A DNA stretch of 64,000 bases from Nocardia mikamii NBRC 108933 (GCF_001613505.1 NZ_BDCM01000007.1:186001-250000), one strand, 5' to 3'. Positions 1 through 58,049 are shown, counted from the stretch's first letter. Numbers and translations: made by a program. Notes: generated by a model from the letters alone, not told the origin.

Positions 1-49
1 CGTCCCGCCGGTTTCCGAACCCGATATCTCCCGCCGGTCCCGCGGGCCG

Positions 50-580
50 ATGCGTGCGGTGCGGGCCGGTGTCGTCACCGGCCGCCGCACTCTCACCTAC
101 AGTGCGCTCGCCGCGCTGTCGGTGCTGGTGATCTGTGGTGCCGTGGTGGTCCTGTTCGGGGTGAACCGGATCTTCACCGGGCTGCTGGCCGGGGCGGTGG
201 CGGGCATCGCGCTACTGGTGGCGCTGTTCGGTCGCGATGTCGTCGTTCTCACCGACCGCGCGATCTATCGGCGCACCCCGTGGGGCGAATCGCGGCTGGA
301 GTGGAATCGTGTGGTGGCAGGCCGGTTCGCCCTCGACGAGCGCGCCCGCTGGTCGCTCGCGCTGGATCTGACCGGCGGCGACGAACCGCACGACGAGCTG
401 GTCCTGCTCAGCATTCCGCCGGTGCGGCATCCGGTGTCCAACGCCTACGAACATCGCAAGCGCGAACAGGTCGCCGAGATTCGCCGGATCCTGCGGGAGA
501 AGCGGATACCGGTCACCCTGCTGCCCGAGATCGCCTCGGCCCTGCACGAACACTGGAAGCTGGCACCGGCCGCCCAATGA
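50..580 (+). CDS. Small membrane protein with PH-like soluble domain
   Basis: I do not recognise a specific family for this 176-residue protein. Two hydrophobic segments (about residues 16-36 and 42-60) form a hairpin near the N-terminus. They are followed by a soluble region with alternating beta-type strands (VVVLTDRAIYRRTPWGESRLEW), which resembles actinobacterial PH-like membrane proteins of unknown function. The C-terminal third is charged and helical. The start is the first ATG in the window for this frame; no convincing Shine-Dalgarno is visible, so a start upstream of the window cannot be excluded. The stop overlaps the ATG of the following Nudix gene (ATGA), implying translational coupling. 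Function is unknown. Confidence 0.6.
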   Translation: MRAVRAGVVTGRRTLTYSALAALSVLVICGAVVVLFGVNRIFTGLLAGAVAGIALLVALFGRDVVVLTDRAIYRRTPWGESRLEWNRVVAGRFALDERARWSLALDLTGGDEPHDELVLLSIPPVRHPVSNAYEHRKREQVAEIRRILREKRIPVTLLPEIASALHEHWKLAPAAQ

Positions 581-1023
581 GCTCCGCGCCCGCCCGTACC
601 GACCGTATCGTGAAGGCTCCCTCCATGATTCGCACCGCCGCGCTCGCCCACATCCGGGATCGTCGTCTGCTGCAGACACGGTCGACCGGCAAAGAGGTGT
701 TCTACATGGCGGGCGGGAAGATCGACCCCGGCGAATCACCGGTGCAGGCGTTGTACCGCGAGGTGCGGGAGGAACTGGGTGTCGAGGTGACGGCCCATGA
801 CGAGCTCGGTGTCTTCGAATGTGAGGCGTACGGGCACACGCCGGGCACCGCACTGCACATGACCTGTTTCACCGCGGATCTCACCGGCGAACCGACGCCG
901 ACGAGCGAGATCGCGGAACTGCGCTACTTCACCGTCGGCGAGTACGCGGCCATGCCGCATGTCGCGCCCGGCTCGATGCTGGTGTTCCGGCGGCTGCACG
1001 AACTCGACCTGATCGACTGGTGA
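577..1023 (+). CDS. Nudix hydrolase
   Basis: This is a 148-residue Nudix-fold hydrolase expected to cleave a nucleoside diphosphate linked to another moiety, using Mg2+ bound by the Nudix box. The box is complete: G47-x5-E53-x7-R61-E62-V-R-E-E-L-G-V, with the metal-binding REVREE core. The length is typical of a single-domain cytoplasmic Nudix enzyme. The start is the ATG at 577 that overlaps the upstream stop as ATGA; an internal ATG at 625 (just before MIRTAALAHI) is an alternative that leaves the fold intact. The frame stays open further upstream, but that stretch lies inside the preceding gene. Substrate cannot be deduced; 8-oxo-dGTP-type housecleaning is one possibility among several. 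Confidence 0.88.
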   Translation: MSSAPARTDRIVKAPSMIRTAALAHIRDRRLLQTRSTGKEVFYMAGGKIDPGESPVQALYREVREELGVEVTAHDELGVFECEAYGHTPGTALHMTCFTADLTGEPTPTSEIAELRYFTVGEYAAMPHVAPGSMLVFRRLHELDLIDW

Positions 1024-1032
1024 CGGCGACGG

Positions 1033-1061
1033 GCGATCCCGTGCGGTGACCGCGGGATCGC
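1033..1061. terminator. Bidirectional stem-loop between convergent genes
   Basis: A perfect 9-bp inverted repeat, GCGATCCCG (1033-1041) and CGGGATCGC (1053-1061), lies between the Nudix stop and the converging MFS stop. A G-U and a G-C pair can extend the stem inward. There is no T-tract, as is usual for GC-rich actinomycete terminators, so termination is inferred from position and symmetry. Confidence 0.55.
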
Positions 1062-2848
1062 TACGTCGCGTCGCCGCCTTCGACCGGCGCGGCGCCCTCG
1101 CCATCGGTGGTCGGGCGCGACTCGGGTCGCTCCAGGTCTCGGTCGCGGGCCACCGCGCCGGGCGGTTCGCCATCGATCCGCCCGGCGCCGGTCTGCTCGG
1201 TGCCGGTCTGCTCGGTGCCGGTCTGCTCGGTGCCGGTCTGCTCGGTGTCGGACGGAATGCGTGTCGCGACCACGAACGCGAGGAGCAGCACGACCGCGAC
1301 GCCGAGCAGGGCCACGCGGGTCGCGTCGGCGAATCCGTTGGCCAGCGCGTCGGTGACCGCGGCCGGTGCGTGCTGGGCACGCAGGCCGGCGATCGCGCCG
1401 CCCGCCGAATCGCGGGTGGCCGCACCCACGGCCCCGGCGGCGCGGGTGGCCAGGCCCGGGACGTAGCTCAACCGGTCCGGCAGGAAGTGGCCGAGACCGA
1501 TCGAAAGGGTACTGCCGAGCACCGCCACACCCAGCGCGGCACCGGCGGGCCGGGCCGTGGCCGCGGTGATCGATCCCGGATCCGATGCCACGGCTCCCGC
1601 GCCGCCCCGCATACTCGCCGTGAGCGGGGCGGCGGCCAGCCCGAGACCGATGCCGTAGCAGGCCAGTAGCACGGTCGGCACCCACACCGGAATCGTCGAG
1701 GTCAGCGCCAGCGCGGTCACCGCCATCGCGAGCAACGCGATCGCCAGGCCGATCCGTACCAGCCACAGTGGAGGTACCGTTCGCAGTGGTCCGGCGGTCA
1801 GGACCGCCGAGATGAGCGCGCATCCGGTCAGTACCACGAGAATCGAACCCGTTCGCAGCGTGGACAACCCGAGGCAGTTCACCAGGTACAGCGGCAGCAC
1901 GAAGAGCAGTCCGAACTGCGCCGCCGCGATCAGCAGGGCCGCGCCGTCGCCCCAGTGCCGGGGATCGCGCAGATGCGAGAAGTCCACCAGCGCGGCATGT
2001 TCCACCTTCACCCGATGTCGTTCCCAGAAGACGAACAGCACCAGCAGCAGCACCCCCACGCCGAGTACGAAGGGTATGGGCGAACTCGCCGATTGGGTCG
2101 ACCAGGTCACGCCGAACACGGTGAACTCTCGCCGCGGCCGCAGCCAGCCGTAGCGCTGCCCCTCGATGAGGGCGAAGATCACCAGCGCGAACCCGGCGGT
2201 ACTGAGCAGCCATCCGTCCACATCCGGTCCGGTGGCCGCGGCGCCGATGCGGGTTTCGGGCACGAGCACGGTCCCGATCAGTACGACCACCGCGATCGGC
2301 ACGTTGATCAGGAAGATCCACGGCCAGGTGAAGGAGTCGACGAACCACCCGCCGAGCGCCGCGCCGACGACCGCCGCGGCGGCCGGGGCGACCACCCACG
2401 CGGTGAACGCGATCACGCGTGCGCGACCGTGGAACGTCGCGGCTACCGTGCCCAAAGATCCCGCCACGACCGCCGCACCGCCGATGCCCTGCACGAGCCG
2501 GCCCCAGATGAGCGGGCTCGCGGAATCGGCGGAGGCGGCCAACAGGCTGCCACCGACGAAGATCAGCACTCCGAGCGCGAAGAGGGCGCGGCGGCCGAAG
2601 CGGTCGCCGATCCGGCCGGCGGTGATCAGCAGGACCGCGAGCACCACCGAGTACACGCAGAAAACCCACTGCGCCTGGGTGAAATCGAGTCCCAGATCAT
2701 CGATGATCGCCGGCAGCGAGACACCGACGGCGGTGCCGTCCAGTGTCACCATCGCGAGCCCCAGCGCGAGGACCGCGAGGGCGTACCACCGTCTGGCACC
2801 GGTGGGTGGCGAACCGAGCTCAGCGTCTGTTCGAACGTGATCAGCCAT
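1061..2848 (-). CDS. DHA2-family MFS drug exporter (EmrB/QacA type)
   Basis: This is a 595-residue integral membrane protein of the 14-TM DHA2 branch of the major facilitator superfamily, predicted to export small molecules in exchange for protons. Evidence: an early helix ending LDGTAVGVSLPAI (family motif with conserved D), MFS motif A GRIGDRFGRR in the 2-3 loop, a GRLVQGIGGA segment, and many hydrophobic helices up to about residue 520. The hydrophilic tail carries four tandem TEQTG pentapeptides and is otherwise rich in E, R and G. The start is ATG with a GGGAG element about 5 nt upstream. It lies 147 bp downstream of the MarR gene on the same strand, so MarR control is likely. The substrate is unknown; exporting the window's NRPS peptide is possible but unsupported. 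Confidence 0.9.
   Translation of the reverse strand: MADHVRTDAELGSPPTGARRWYALAVLALGLAMVTLDGTAVGVSLPAIIDDLGLDFTQAQWVFCVYSVVLAVLLITAGRIGDRFGRRALFALGVLIFVGGSLLAASADSASPLIWGRLVQGIGGAAVVAGSLGTVAATFHGRARVIAFTAWVVAPAAAAVVGAALGGWFVDSFTWPWIFLINVPIAVVVLIGTVLVPETRIGAAATGPDVDGWLLSTAGFALVIFALIEGQRYGWLRPRREFTVFGVTWSTQSASSPIPFVLGVGVLLLVLFVFWERHRVKVEHAALVDFSHLRDPRHWGDGAALLIAAAQFGLLFVLPLYLVNCLGLSTLRTGSILVVLTGCALISAVLTAGPLRTVPPLWLVRIGLAIALLAMAVTALALTSTIPVWVPTVLLACYGIGLGLAAAPLTASMRGGAGAVASDPGSITAATARPAGAALGVAVLGSTLSIGLGHFLPDRLSYVPGLATRAAGAVGAATRDSAGGAIAGLRAQHAPAAVTDALANGFADATRVALLGVAVVLLLAFVVATRIPSDTEQTGTEQTGTEQTGTEQTGAGRIDGEPPGAVARDRDLERPESRPTTDGEGAAPVEGGDAT
1187..1246 (-). repeat. Four 15-bp tandem repeats encoding TEQTG
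   Basis: Four perfect copies of GCCGGTCTGCTCGGT run head to tail (1187-1201, 1202-1216, 1217-1231, 1232-1246) inside the MFS exporter gene. In frame they encode TEQTG repeats in the cytoplasmic tail. Perfect identity at the DNA level suggests recent slippage expansion, and copy number is likely to vary between strains. Confidence 0.9.
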
Positions 2849-2863
2849 GCGCCGCTCCCGTCG

Positions 2864-2901
2864 TCGACCGATGTCGCTGGGAAGTAACTCGTATCGGTCG
2901 A
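2864..2901. promoter_or_regulatory. Inverted repeat upstream of MFS exporter
   Basis: Perfect 9-bp arms TCGACCGAT (2864-2872) and ATCGGTCGA (2893-2901) are separated by 20 bp in the 147-bp gap between the MarR gene and the MFS start. The arm spacing matches that of the inverted repeat in the MarR/esterase intergenic region, although the arm sequence differs. It is a candidate operator; the regulator is not proven. Confidence 0.45.
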
Positions 2902-2995
2902 GTCTACGAGCCGAACCGGGCGAATCTCGGCAATAGGGACCGGGCGATACCGGACCGTGCGGTGAACGCGAGCATTCGGCTACCCCGGCACCGGA

Positions 2996-3478
2996 TCAGT
3001 CGGAGAGCCGGCCGGCTTCGGGGAAGGTGGCGTCGCGGATGATCCGGAGTCCGCTGATCAGCGCCTCGCACTGCTCCGGGGTGAGCTGACCGTAGAACCA
3101 GGTGTCGAGGATCTTCAGATATTCCGGCAGCACCTTCGCCAGGCGCGTCGCACCGGCGGCGGTGAGGGCGGCATAGGAGCTGCGGCGGTCGTTCGGGTCG
3201 GACTGGCGACGGGCGAATCCGTTGCGTTCGAGCCGATCCACCAGGCGGGTGACACCACTGGTCGACAGCTGGGCCTGATCGGCCAGATCGGTCATGCGCA
3301 GCCGACGGCCCGGCGAGCGGCTCAGACGCATGAGTGCGGTGAAGTCCAGCACCGACAGCCCGTTGGCCGACCAGGTCGGTTCGAGTTTGCGGCGGATGCC
3401 GCTCGTCGCCTCGAACAGCATGCCGATGTCGGAGAGGCGCGGGTCGTCGAAGACGTCGGCGGCGTGCGTGTGCTCCAT
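2996..3478 (-). CDS. MarR-family transcriptional regulator
   Basis: This 160-residue winged-helix repressor of the MarR family is expected to bind DNA as a dimer and be relieved by a small ligand. Residues about 55-110 contain the wHTH: the LRMTDLADQ helix, the recognition segment LSTSGVTRLVDRLE, and the wing NGFARRQSDPNDRRSSYAALT with the conserved D-x-R-S/R pattern. N- and C-terminal helices supply the dimerisation region. The length is normal. The start is the ATG at 3478; the Shine-Dalgarno is weak. It is divergent from the SGNH hydrolase and upstream of a DHA2 exporter, a standard MarR-exporter arrangement. The 104-bp intergenic region with inverted repeats is the probable autoregulatory operator. 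Confidence 0.93.
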   Translation of the reverse strand: MEHTHAADVFDDPRLSDIGMLFEATSGIRRKLEPTWSANGLSVLDFTALMRLSRSPGRRLRMTDLADQAQLSTSGVTRLVDRLERNGFARRQSDPNDRRSSYAALTAAGATRLAKVLPEYLKILDTWFYGQLTPEQCEALISGLRIIRDATFPEAGRLSD

Positions 3479-3513
3479 GCGGTCAGCCTAACGCACAGTT
3501 GTTGCGCGGATAG

Positions 3514-3541
3514 TTGACATGAGGAATATCTTCCATATTAT
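3514..3541 (+). promoter_or_regulatory. Sigma70-type promoter of SGNH hydrolase gene
   Basis: The -35 hexamer TTGACA (3514-3519) matches the consensus exactly. A 16-bp spacer separates it from the -10 hexamer TATTAT (3536-3541). The stretch is unusually AT-rich for this window. Transcription would begin near 3548, giving a short leader before the ribosome site at 3574. Confidence 0.7.
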
Positions 3542-3567
3542 TGCTGCGGGGATATTCCTCGCAGCAA
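3521..3567. promoter_or_regulatory. Two overlapping inverted repeats, probable MarR operator
   Basis: Two perfect palindromic pairs overlap the promoter. The first is GAGGAATATC (3521-3530) with GATATTCCTC (3551-3560), 10-bp arms and 20-bp spacer, bracketing the -10. The second is TTGCTGCG (3541-3548) with CGCAGCAA (3560-3567), 8-bp arms and 11-bp spacer, over the predicted transcription start. A related half-site TTGTTGCG lies at 3499-3506, nearer the marR start. A dimeric repressor here would block both divergent genes. The assignment to MarR is inferred from position. Confidence 0.6.
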
Positions 3568-3582
3568 CTAAATGGAGATGTC

Positions 3583-4698
3583 ATGACCAGCACCTGGCTC
3601 GCCGGATTCCGCTCCGCGATCATCAGCCCCTACGAGCAGTTCCAGTTGACCGAACCCCGGGGGTTCACCGATCGGACCGTGCGCCAGGTGCTGCACATGG
3701 CCGGCGGCGGGCGGCAGCTTCGGGTGCGATTGAGCAATCGGTACGGACGCGACGCGCTCGAGATCGGTGCCGCTCGAATCGCGTTGCGCAAGAGCGGGTT
3801 CGCGACCGTCGCCGAGACCGATACCGTGCTGCGTTTCGACGGAGCCGACCGGGTGCGCATCCCGGCAGGTGGCGAACTGGTCAGCGACGCGGTCGATCTC
3901 GCGGTGGACGGCGGCGACGATCTCCTGCTGAGCCTGTATCTGCCGAAGCCGACCGGACTCGCGACCTTCTCACATCAGCCGATGGAGATCGCCGCCGTGG
4001 TCGCCGGTGATCACACCGCCGATCCGGACCTGTCCCAGGTCGAGGAGGTTGCCTCGCGCTTCTATGTGACGGGTGTCGACGTGCTCGCCGACGCCGACAC
4101 CCCGGTGGTGGTGGCGTTCGGTGACTCGTGGTTCGACGGCGCCGGCACCACGGTCGGCGCGAATCGCCGCTCGGTCGACGCGCTGAATTCGCTGCTGACC
4201 CGCGGCTGGGTGGTCAATCAGGGCATCGGCGGCAACCAGCTGCTCACCGACGAGGTCGGCGAACACGCGCTGGCCCGGTTCGACCGCGATGTGCTCGCGG
4301 TGCCGGGCGTCACCCACGTGGTGGTCAATCTCGGTATCAACGACCTCGGGCTGGGCGAGGTGGCCGCCGCCGACGATCTGATCGCCGGTTACACCGAACT
4401 CGCCGCGCGGGCACACGCCGCCGGACTGCCCGTCTATGCCAATACGATCGGGCCCTTCGCCGGGGTGATCTATCCGGAGGTGAATGTGGATCCCGCACTG
4501 CCGGTGCGCGTCGTCGTCAACGAATGGCTGCGGACCACAACGGTTTTCGACGCCGTCTTCGATGTGGCGACCGCGGTGGCGGACCCGGAGCGACCCGACT
4601 TCATCCGCCCGGATCTCGACAGCGGCGACGGACTGCACCTCAACGACGAGGGCGCCCGCATCATGGCGGAGACGATGCGGATCCCCACGCTGCGCTGA
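3583..4698 (+). CDS. SGNH/GDSL-family hydrolase (esterase/lipase)
   Basis: This is a 371-residue serine hydrolase of the SGNH superfamily. The four signature blocks are present: FGDS with nucleophile Ser182, the oxyanion-hole glycine in GIGGNQ (Gly217), GIND with Asn253, and DGLH with Asp349 and His352 completing the triad. The first ~165 residues form an extra beta-rich domain seen in some actinobacterial members. There is no signal peptide or membrane segment, so it is cytoplasmic. The start is the ATG at 3583, preceded by GGAG at 3574-3577; an in-frame ATG at 3541 is rejected because it lies in the promoter. It is divergent from the MarR gene and probably repressed by it. The substrate may be an acyl ester or xenobiotic; a role in NRPS release is speculative. 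Confidence 0.88.
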   Translation: MTSTWLAGFRSAIISPYEQFQLTEPRGFTDRTVRQVLHMAGGGRQLRVRLSNRYGRDALEIGAARIALRKSGFATVAETDTVLRFDGADRVRIPAGGELVSDAVDLAVDGGDDLLLSLYLPKPTGLATFSHQPMEIAAVVAGDHTADPDLSQVEEVASRFYVTGVDVLADADTPVVVAFGDSWFDGAGTTVGANRRSVDALNSLLTRGWVVNQGIGGNQLLTDEVGEHALARFDRDVLAVPGVTHVVVNLGINDLGLGEVAAADDLIAGYTELAARAHAAGLPVYANTIGPFAGVIYPEVNVDPALPVRVVVNEWLRTTTVFDAVFDVATAVADPERPDFIRPDLDSGDGLHLNDEGARIMAETMRIPTLR

Positions 4699-4700
4699 CG

Positions 4701-4770
4701 GATCCGCCGGAACCCTACCCGGCCGGCCTCGGCGAACTGCCGGCCGCAGGCCTCGGGTTTCCGGCGGATC
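4701..4770. terminator. Nested stem-loops between convergent genes
   Basis: Perfect 12-bp arms GATCCGCCGGAA (4701-4712) and TTCCGGCGGATC (4759-4770) enclose a second hairpin, CGGCCGGC (4720-4727) with GCCGGCCG (4739-4746). The structure begins 3 bp after the SGNH hydrolase stop and ends 10 bp before the converging ABC permease stop. It fits a bidirectional terminator without a T-tract. Confidence 0.6.
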
Positions 4771-4779
4771 GCCTCGGGA

Positions 4780-6357
4780 TCATCGCGGCTTCACCTCGGC
4801 GAGCAGTTCCGGCCCATGGGATTCGATGCGCCGGGTGGCGAGGTGCGCACCCAGTACGGCCGCGCCGAGGCCCAGTGCCAGGCCCACCGGAAGCGCACCC
4901 CATTCGACGAGCGCGTTGCCGAGGTACGTGCCGAGGACGAGCAGGCCCAGCACCGGCAGGCCGACGATCAGCTGGCCGAAGGCGACCGCGAGTTGTATCA
5001 GTGCGCGCGCACAGCCCGGATTGCCACTGTTGCCGGCGAACGGGTTACCGCGTTGCTGCGGAAGGGGATACGCGGCGTAAACCGACAACAGCATCGCGGC
5101 CGCGACGCCGACACCGAGTACCACCGGCAGCATCGACACCACCCACGGATACCACCGCGCCGCGCCGACCGCACCGGGCAGCACGAGGGTGAGTACCACC
5201 GCCACGGGACCGACCAGCACCAGCCAGCCGATGATGCGGCCCCGCACATCGGCACGCACCGCGCCCGGAATCACCAGGGTGTGCCACAGTGCGGTGCCGT
5301 CGAAGGCGTACATGTTCGCGCCGGCCATCGCGGCCAGCCACACCACGAACAACCCGGCGAACGGCACACTGGCCCCGCCGTTCTGCAGGCCGAGGAAGAT
5401 CGGCAGCACGACACCGACGAGTATCAGCGGCAACAGCGCAGCACGTCGCCGGCCGTCGCGCCACCACGTGCGCAACTCCTTGAGGACGACCGCGCCGACG
5501 GGAGTCGGGCGGATCATCCGCTCCAGCCGGCCCGAACCCGCCTGTGCGCGAACGGGACCGGCCGCAGCCGCAGCGGTCGTGAGGCGCCGGCGCAGCAACA
5601 CCGCCCACGCCTGCCACAGCAGCGCCGACAGCGCGGCGAGTCCGGCCAGTGCCGCCACACCGAACCACCACCGGCCCTCCTCGGCAGCCTGCACGGCATA
5701 GGGCGCCCACCCCGAGGGCAGGATCCGCAAGGTCGCGCCCAGGCCCGGCGACACATGTTCCAGGCGCGGGCCCAGATACGACAGCAACAGTTGCAGCGGG
5801 TAATAGGCGAGTCCGGTCAGAGCGGCGAGGACCACTCCCAGATCGCGACCGCGTCGCGACCGCATCGCGGCACCGATCCACGCGAGCAGGGCGCGGGACA
5901 ACAGCACCACGAAGACGAGCTGCAGACACATTCCGAGGACGGCGAACACCGCTGGTACGACGCCCAACTGGATGCCGAGGGCGAGCAGCCCGGCGAAGGC
6001 GATCAGATTCACCGCACCGGCCGGGCCGGTGAAGGCCACCGCCGCGAGACCTATCGACAATTGGCGGTAGCTCAGCGGCAGCAGCCGGAAATGTTCGGGC
6101 TGCAGGGTTTCGTCGCTGCTGCCGGTGAGGATGGGGCCGGCCAGCCAGCCGAGTGTCCACACCGCGTACAGGGTGGCGGCCACATTGATCGCGGCCCGCG
6201 GCTCCCAGCCGTGCCCGGCGATGGCCATCAGCACGGCCGTGCCGACGGCTGCGACGAGGCCGACGAACAATCCGATCCAGAAGCCGACCGCGGCCCGGCC
6301 GCTGGTCATCGCGCGGACGGTCAGCCGCCAGCGCATCCGGATCAGGACGCCAACCAC
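4780..6357 (-). CDS. ABC transporter permease, multi-span exporter type
   Basis: This is a 525-residue polytopic membrane protein, the channel subunit for the ATPase encoded immediately upstream. Roughly a dozen hydrophobic segments are visible in two groups, about residues 15-290 and 345-515. They are separated by a charged cytoplasmic stretch with LERMIRPTPVGAVVLKELRTWWRDGRRR. The architecture matches actinobacterial ABC-2-like permeases about 500 residues long. The start is taken as GTG at 6357, which has GAGGGG 5 nt upstream and overlaps the ATPase gene by 16 nt. ATG at 6336 is an alternative without a ribosome site. The overlap indicates obligate co-expression. The substrate is unknown; peptide export is an inference from location. 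Confidence 0.8.
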   Translation of the reverse strand: MVGVLIRMRWRLTVRAMTSGRAAVGFWIGLFVGLVAAVGTAVLMAIAGHGWEPRAAINVAATLYAVWTLGWLAGPILTGSSDETLQPEHFRLLPLSYRQLSIGLAAVAFTGPAGAVNLIAFAGLLALGIQLGVVPAVFAVLGMCLQLVFVVLLSRALLAWIGAAMRSRRGRDLGVVLAALTGLAYYPLQLLLSYLGPRLEHVSPGLGATLRILPSGWAPYAVQAAEEGRWWFGVAALAGLAALSALLWQAWAVLLRRRLTTAAAAAGPVRAQAGSGRLERMIRPTPVGAVVLKELRTWWRDGRRRAALLPLILVGVVLPIFLGLQNGGASVPFAGLFVVWLAAMAGANMYAFDGTALWHTLVIPGAVRADVRGRIIGWLVLVGPVAVVLTLVLPGAVGAARWYPWVVSMLPVVLGVGVAAAMLLSVYAAYPLPQQRGNPFAGNSGNPGCARALIQLAVAFGQLIVGLPVLGLLVLGTYLGNALVEWGALPVGLALGLGAAVLGAHLATRRIESHGPELLAEVKPR

Positions 6358-7109
6358 GACAGCCCCTCGTCTCCGCCGATGCGGCCGCCGACCAGGCGGA
6401 CGAACGCCTCCTCGAGACTGCCCTCGCCACGCACCTCGGCGACCGATCCGGCGGCGACCACCCGTCCCTTGTCGATGACGGCGAGGTGATCGCACAGATT
6501 CTCCACCAGCGCCATCACATGACTGGACAACACCACCGATCCGCCGGCGGTGACGAACCGCTGCAGAATCGTGCGAATGGTACTGGCCGACACCGGATCC
6601 ACCGCCTCGAACGGTTCGTCGAGCACCAGCAGCTTGGGCCCGTGCAACAGTGCGGTGGCGAGCCCGATCTTCTTGCGCATCCCGGCCGAATAATCCACGA
6701 CCAGAGTGTGTTCCGCCTCGGTCAGTTCCAGCACCGAGAGCAATTCCTGAGCGCGCTCGGCCACCGTCCCCGCCGGCATACCGCGCAAAAGCCCGGTGTA
6801 GGTGAGCAATTCGCGACCGGTGAGCCGCTCCGGCACGGCCAGACCGTCCGGCAGCACGCCGACGATCGTCTTGGCCCGCACCGGATCCGCCCACACATCG
6901 GCGCCGAAGATCTGCGCCCGCCCCGCATCCGGCCGCACCAACCCGACCGCCATCGACAACGTGGTGGTCTTACCGGCGCCGTTGGGCCCCACCAGTCCGA
7001 AGAACGACCCGGGCGGCACGGCCAAGCTCACCCCGTCGACCACCCACGGTCCGCCGAATCGCTTGTACAGACCGCTCAATTCCAGCGCAGGAGTGTTATC
7101 CGGTGGCAT
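6342..7109 (-). CDS. ABC transporter ATP-binding protein
   Basis: This is a 255-residue nucleotide-binding subunit of an ABC exporter. It shows Walker A GPNGAGKTTT, a signature variant YSAGMRKK, Walker B KLLVLDEPFEAVDP and the H-loop SSHVMALVE. The YSAGM signature and short length are typical of CcmA/drug-export ATPases paired with a separate permease. The start is ATG at 7109, chosen because an excellent Shine-Dalgarno (GAGGAGGGG) ends 2 nt upstream; the open frame extends to 7286 without a ribosome site or conserved residues. It lies 186 bp downstream of the NRPS stop on the same strand, so read-through from the NRPS transcript is possible. It may help export the peptide, but housekeeping transport is equally possible. 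Confidence 0.9.
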   Translation of the reverse strand: MPPDNTPALELSGLYKRFGGPWVVDGVSLAVPPGSFFGLVGPNGAGKTTTLSMAVGLVRPDAGRAQIFGADVWADPVRAKTIVGVLPDGLAVPERLTGRELLTYTGLLRGMPAGTVAERAQELLSVLELTEAEHTLVVDYSAGMRKKIGLATALLHGPKLLVLDEPFEAVDPVSASTIRTILQRFVTAGGSVVLSSHVMALVENLCDHLAVIDKGRVVAAGSVAEVRGEGSLEEAFVRLVGGRIGGDEGLSWLAS

Positions 7110-7219
7110 ATCCCCTCCTCTGCGAGCCTGGCCCGCCTCACGATACGGATATCGCCCGTGTGCGACACCCCTGCGAAAGATGTCGCCGTCCGGCATCCGG
7201 TTCGTTATCGCCACACAGC

Positions 7220-7277
7220 GACCGGATCCGGTCGGCCGGTGCCGAGCCGCGACCGCGCACCGTATGTGCGGCCGCAC
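7220..7277. promoter_or_regulatory. Palindromes in NRPS-ABC gap
   Basis: The 186-bp gap between the NRPS stop and the ABC ATPase start contains two perfect palindromes: GACCGGATCCGGTC (7220-7233) and GTGCGGCCGCAC (7266-7277). The second lies 19 bp past the NRPS stop and might act as a weak terminator. Neither has a T-tract or a long stem, so the role is uncertain and the two genes could be co-transcribed. Confidence 0.3.
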
Positions 7278-7295
7278 CCCGTGCACCGGCCTCGC

Positions 7296-57656
<50,361 letters not shown>

Positions 57657-58049
57657 CCCGTAACCTCACTTCCGGAACGCCACGCAGCGCTCCCCGATGG
57701 CACACCGATGCGGACGCTCACCTCATCCGAGCGTGGCGTCCGGCAGTCGGGGCTCACTTCGATTGCAATCAGACAAAAATGTTCATAGGACCTATCCGTC
57801 CGTCGGGCCGATCTTGTTACATGGGCCCGACCACACCCACCGGCCACGGATCGGCCTCGTTTCGAGATTCGCTGATGAACACCGAACCAATCTACCGCCA
57901 GGTACCGACAATGAGCCAAGAAGGGCGATAGCGCTCCGACATCAGCACTGGACTCCGTTGCCCCCGCCACCTCGCGGTTCGGTCCGGCACTGGGAAGCCG
58001 CTGGGAATCATCGGTTCCGAGTGACGGAAATCGCGATGCGCGCGGTGGG
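57657..58049. promoter_or_regulatory. 393-bp leader/promoter region of the NRPS gene
   Basis: No credible gene lies here. The stretch is AT-richer than its surroundings and holds three perfect inverted repeats within 71 bp: GATTGCAATC (57761-57770), ATAGG-A-CCTAT (57785-57795), and GTCGGGCC (57802-57809) with GGCCCGAC (57824-57831) around a 14-nt loop. They sit 105-175 bp upstream of the TTG start and are candidate operators. No clear sigma70 hexamer pair is visible, and no iron-box sequence is seen. Confidence 0.5.

Noticed and set aside
1187..1246. CRISPR-like repeat array
   Set aside because: The units are directly adjacent with no spacers and lie in frame inside the MFS gene.
924..2669. 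A 581-codon minus-strand frame overlapping the MFS gene
   Set aside because: Out-of-frame shadow rich in R, G and A; the MFS frame has clear transmembrane helices and motif A.
7110..7295. Continuation of the truncated terminal A domain past the NRPS stop (frameshift or pseudogene remnant)
   Set aside because: None of the reading frames translated here shows A-domain motifs; the next conserved sequence is the start of the ABC ATPase.
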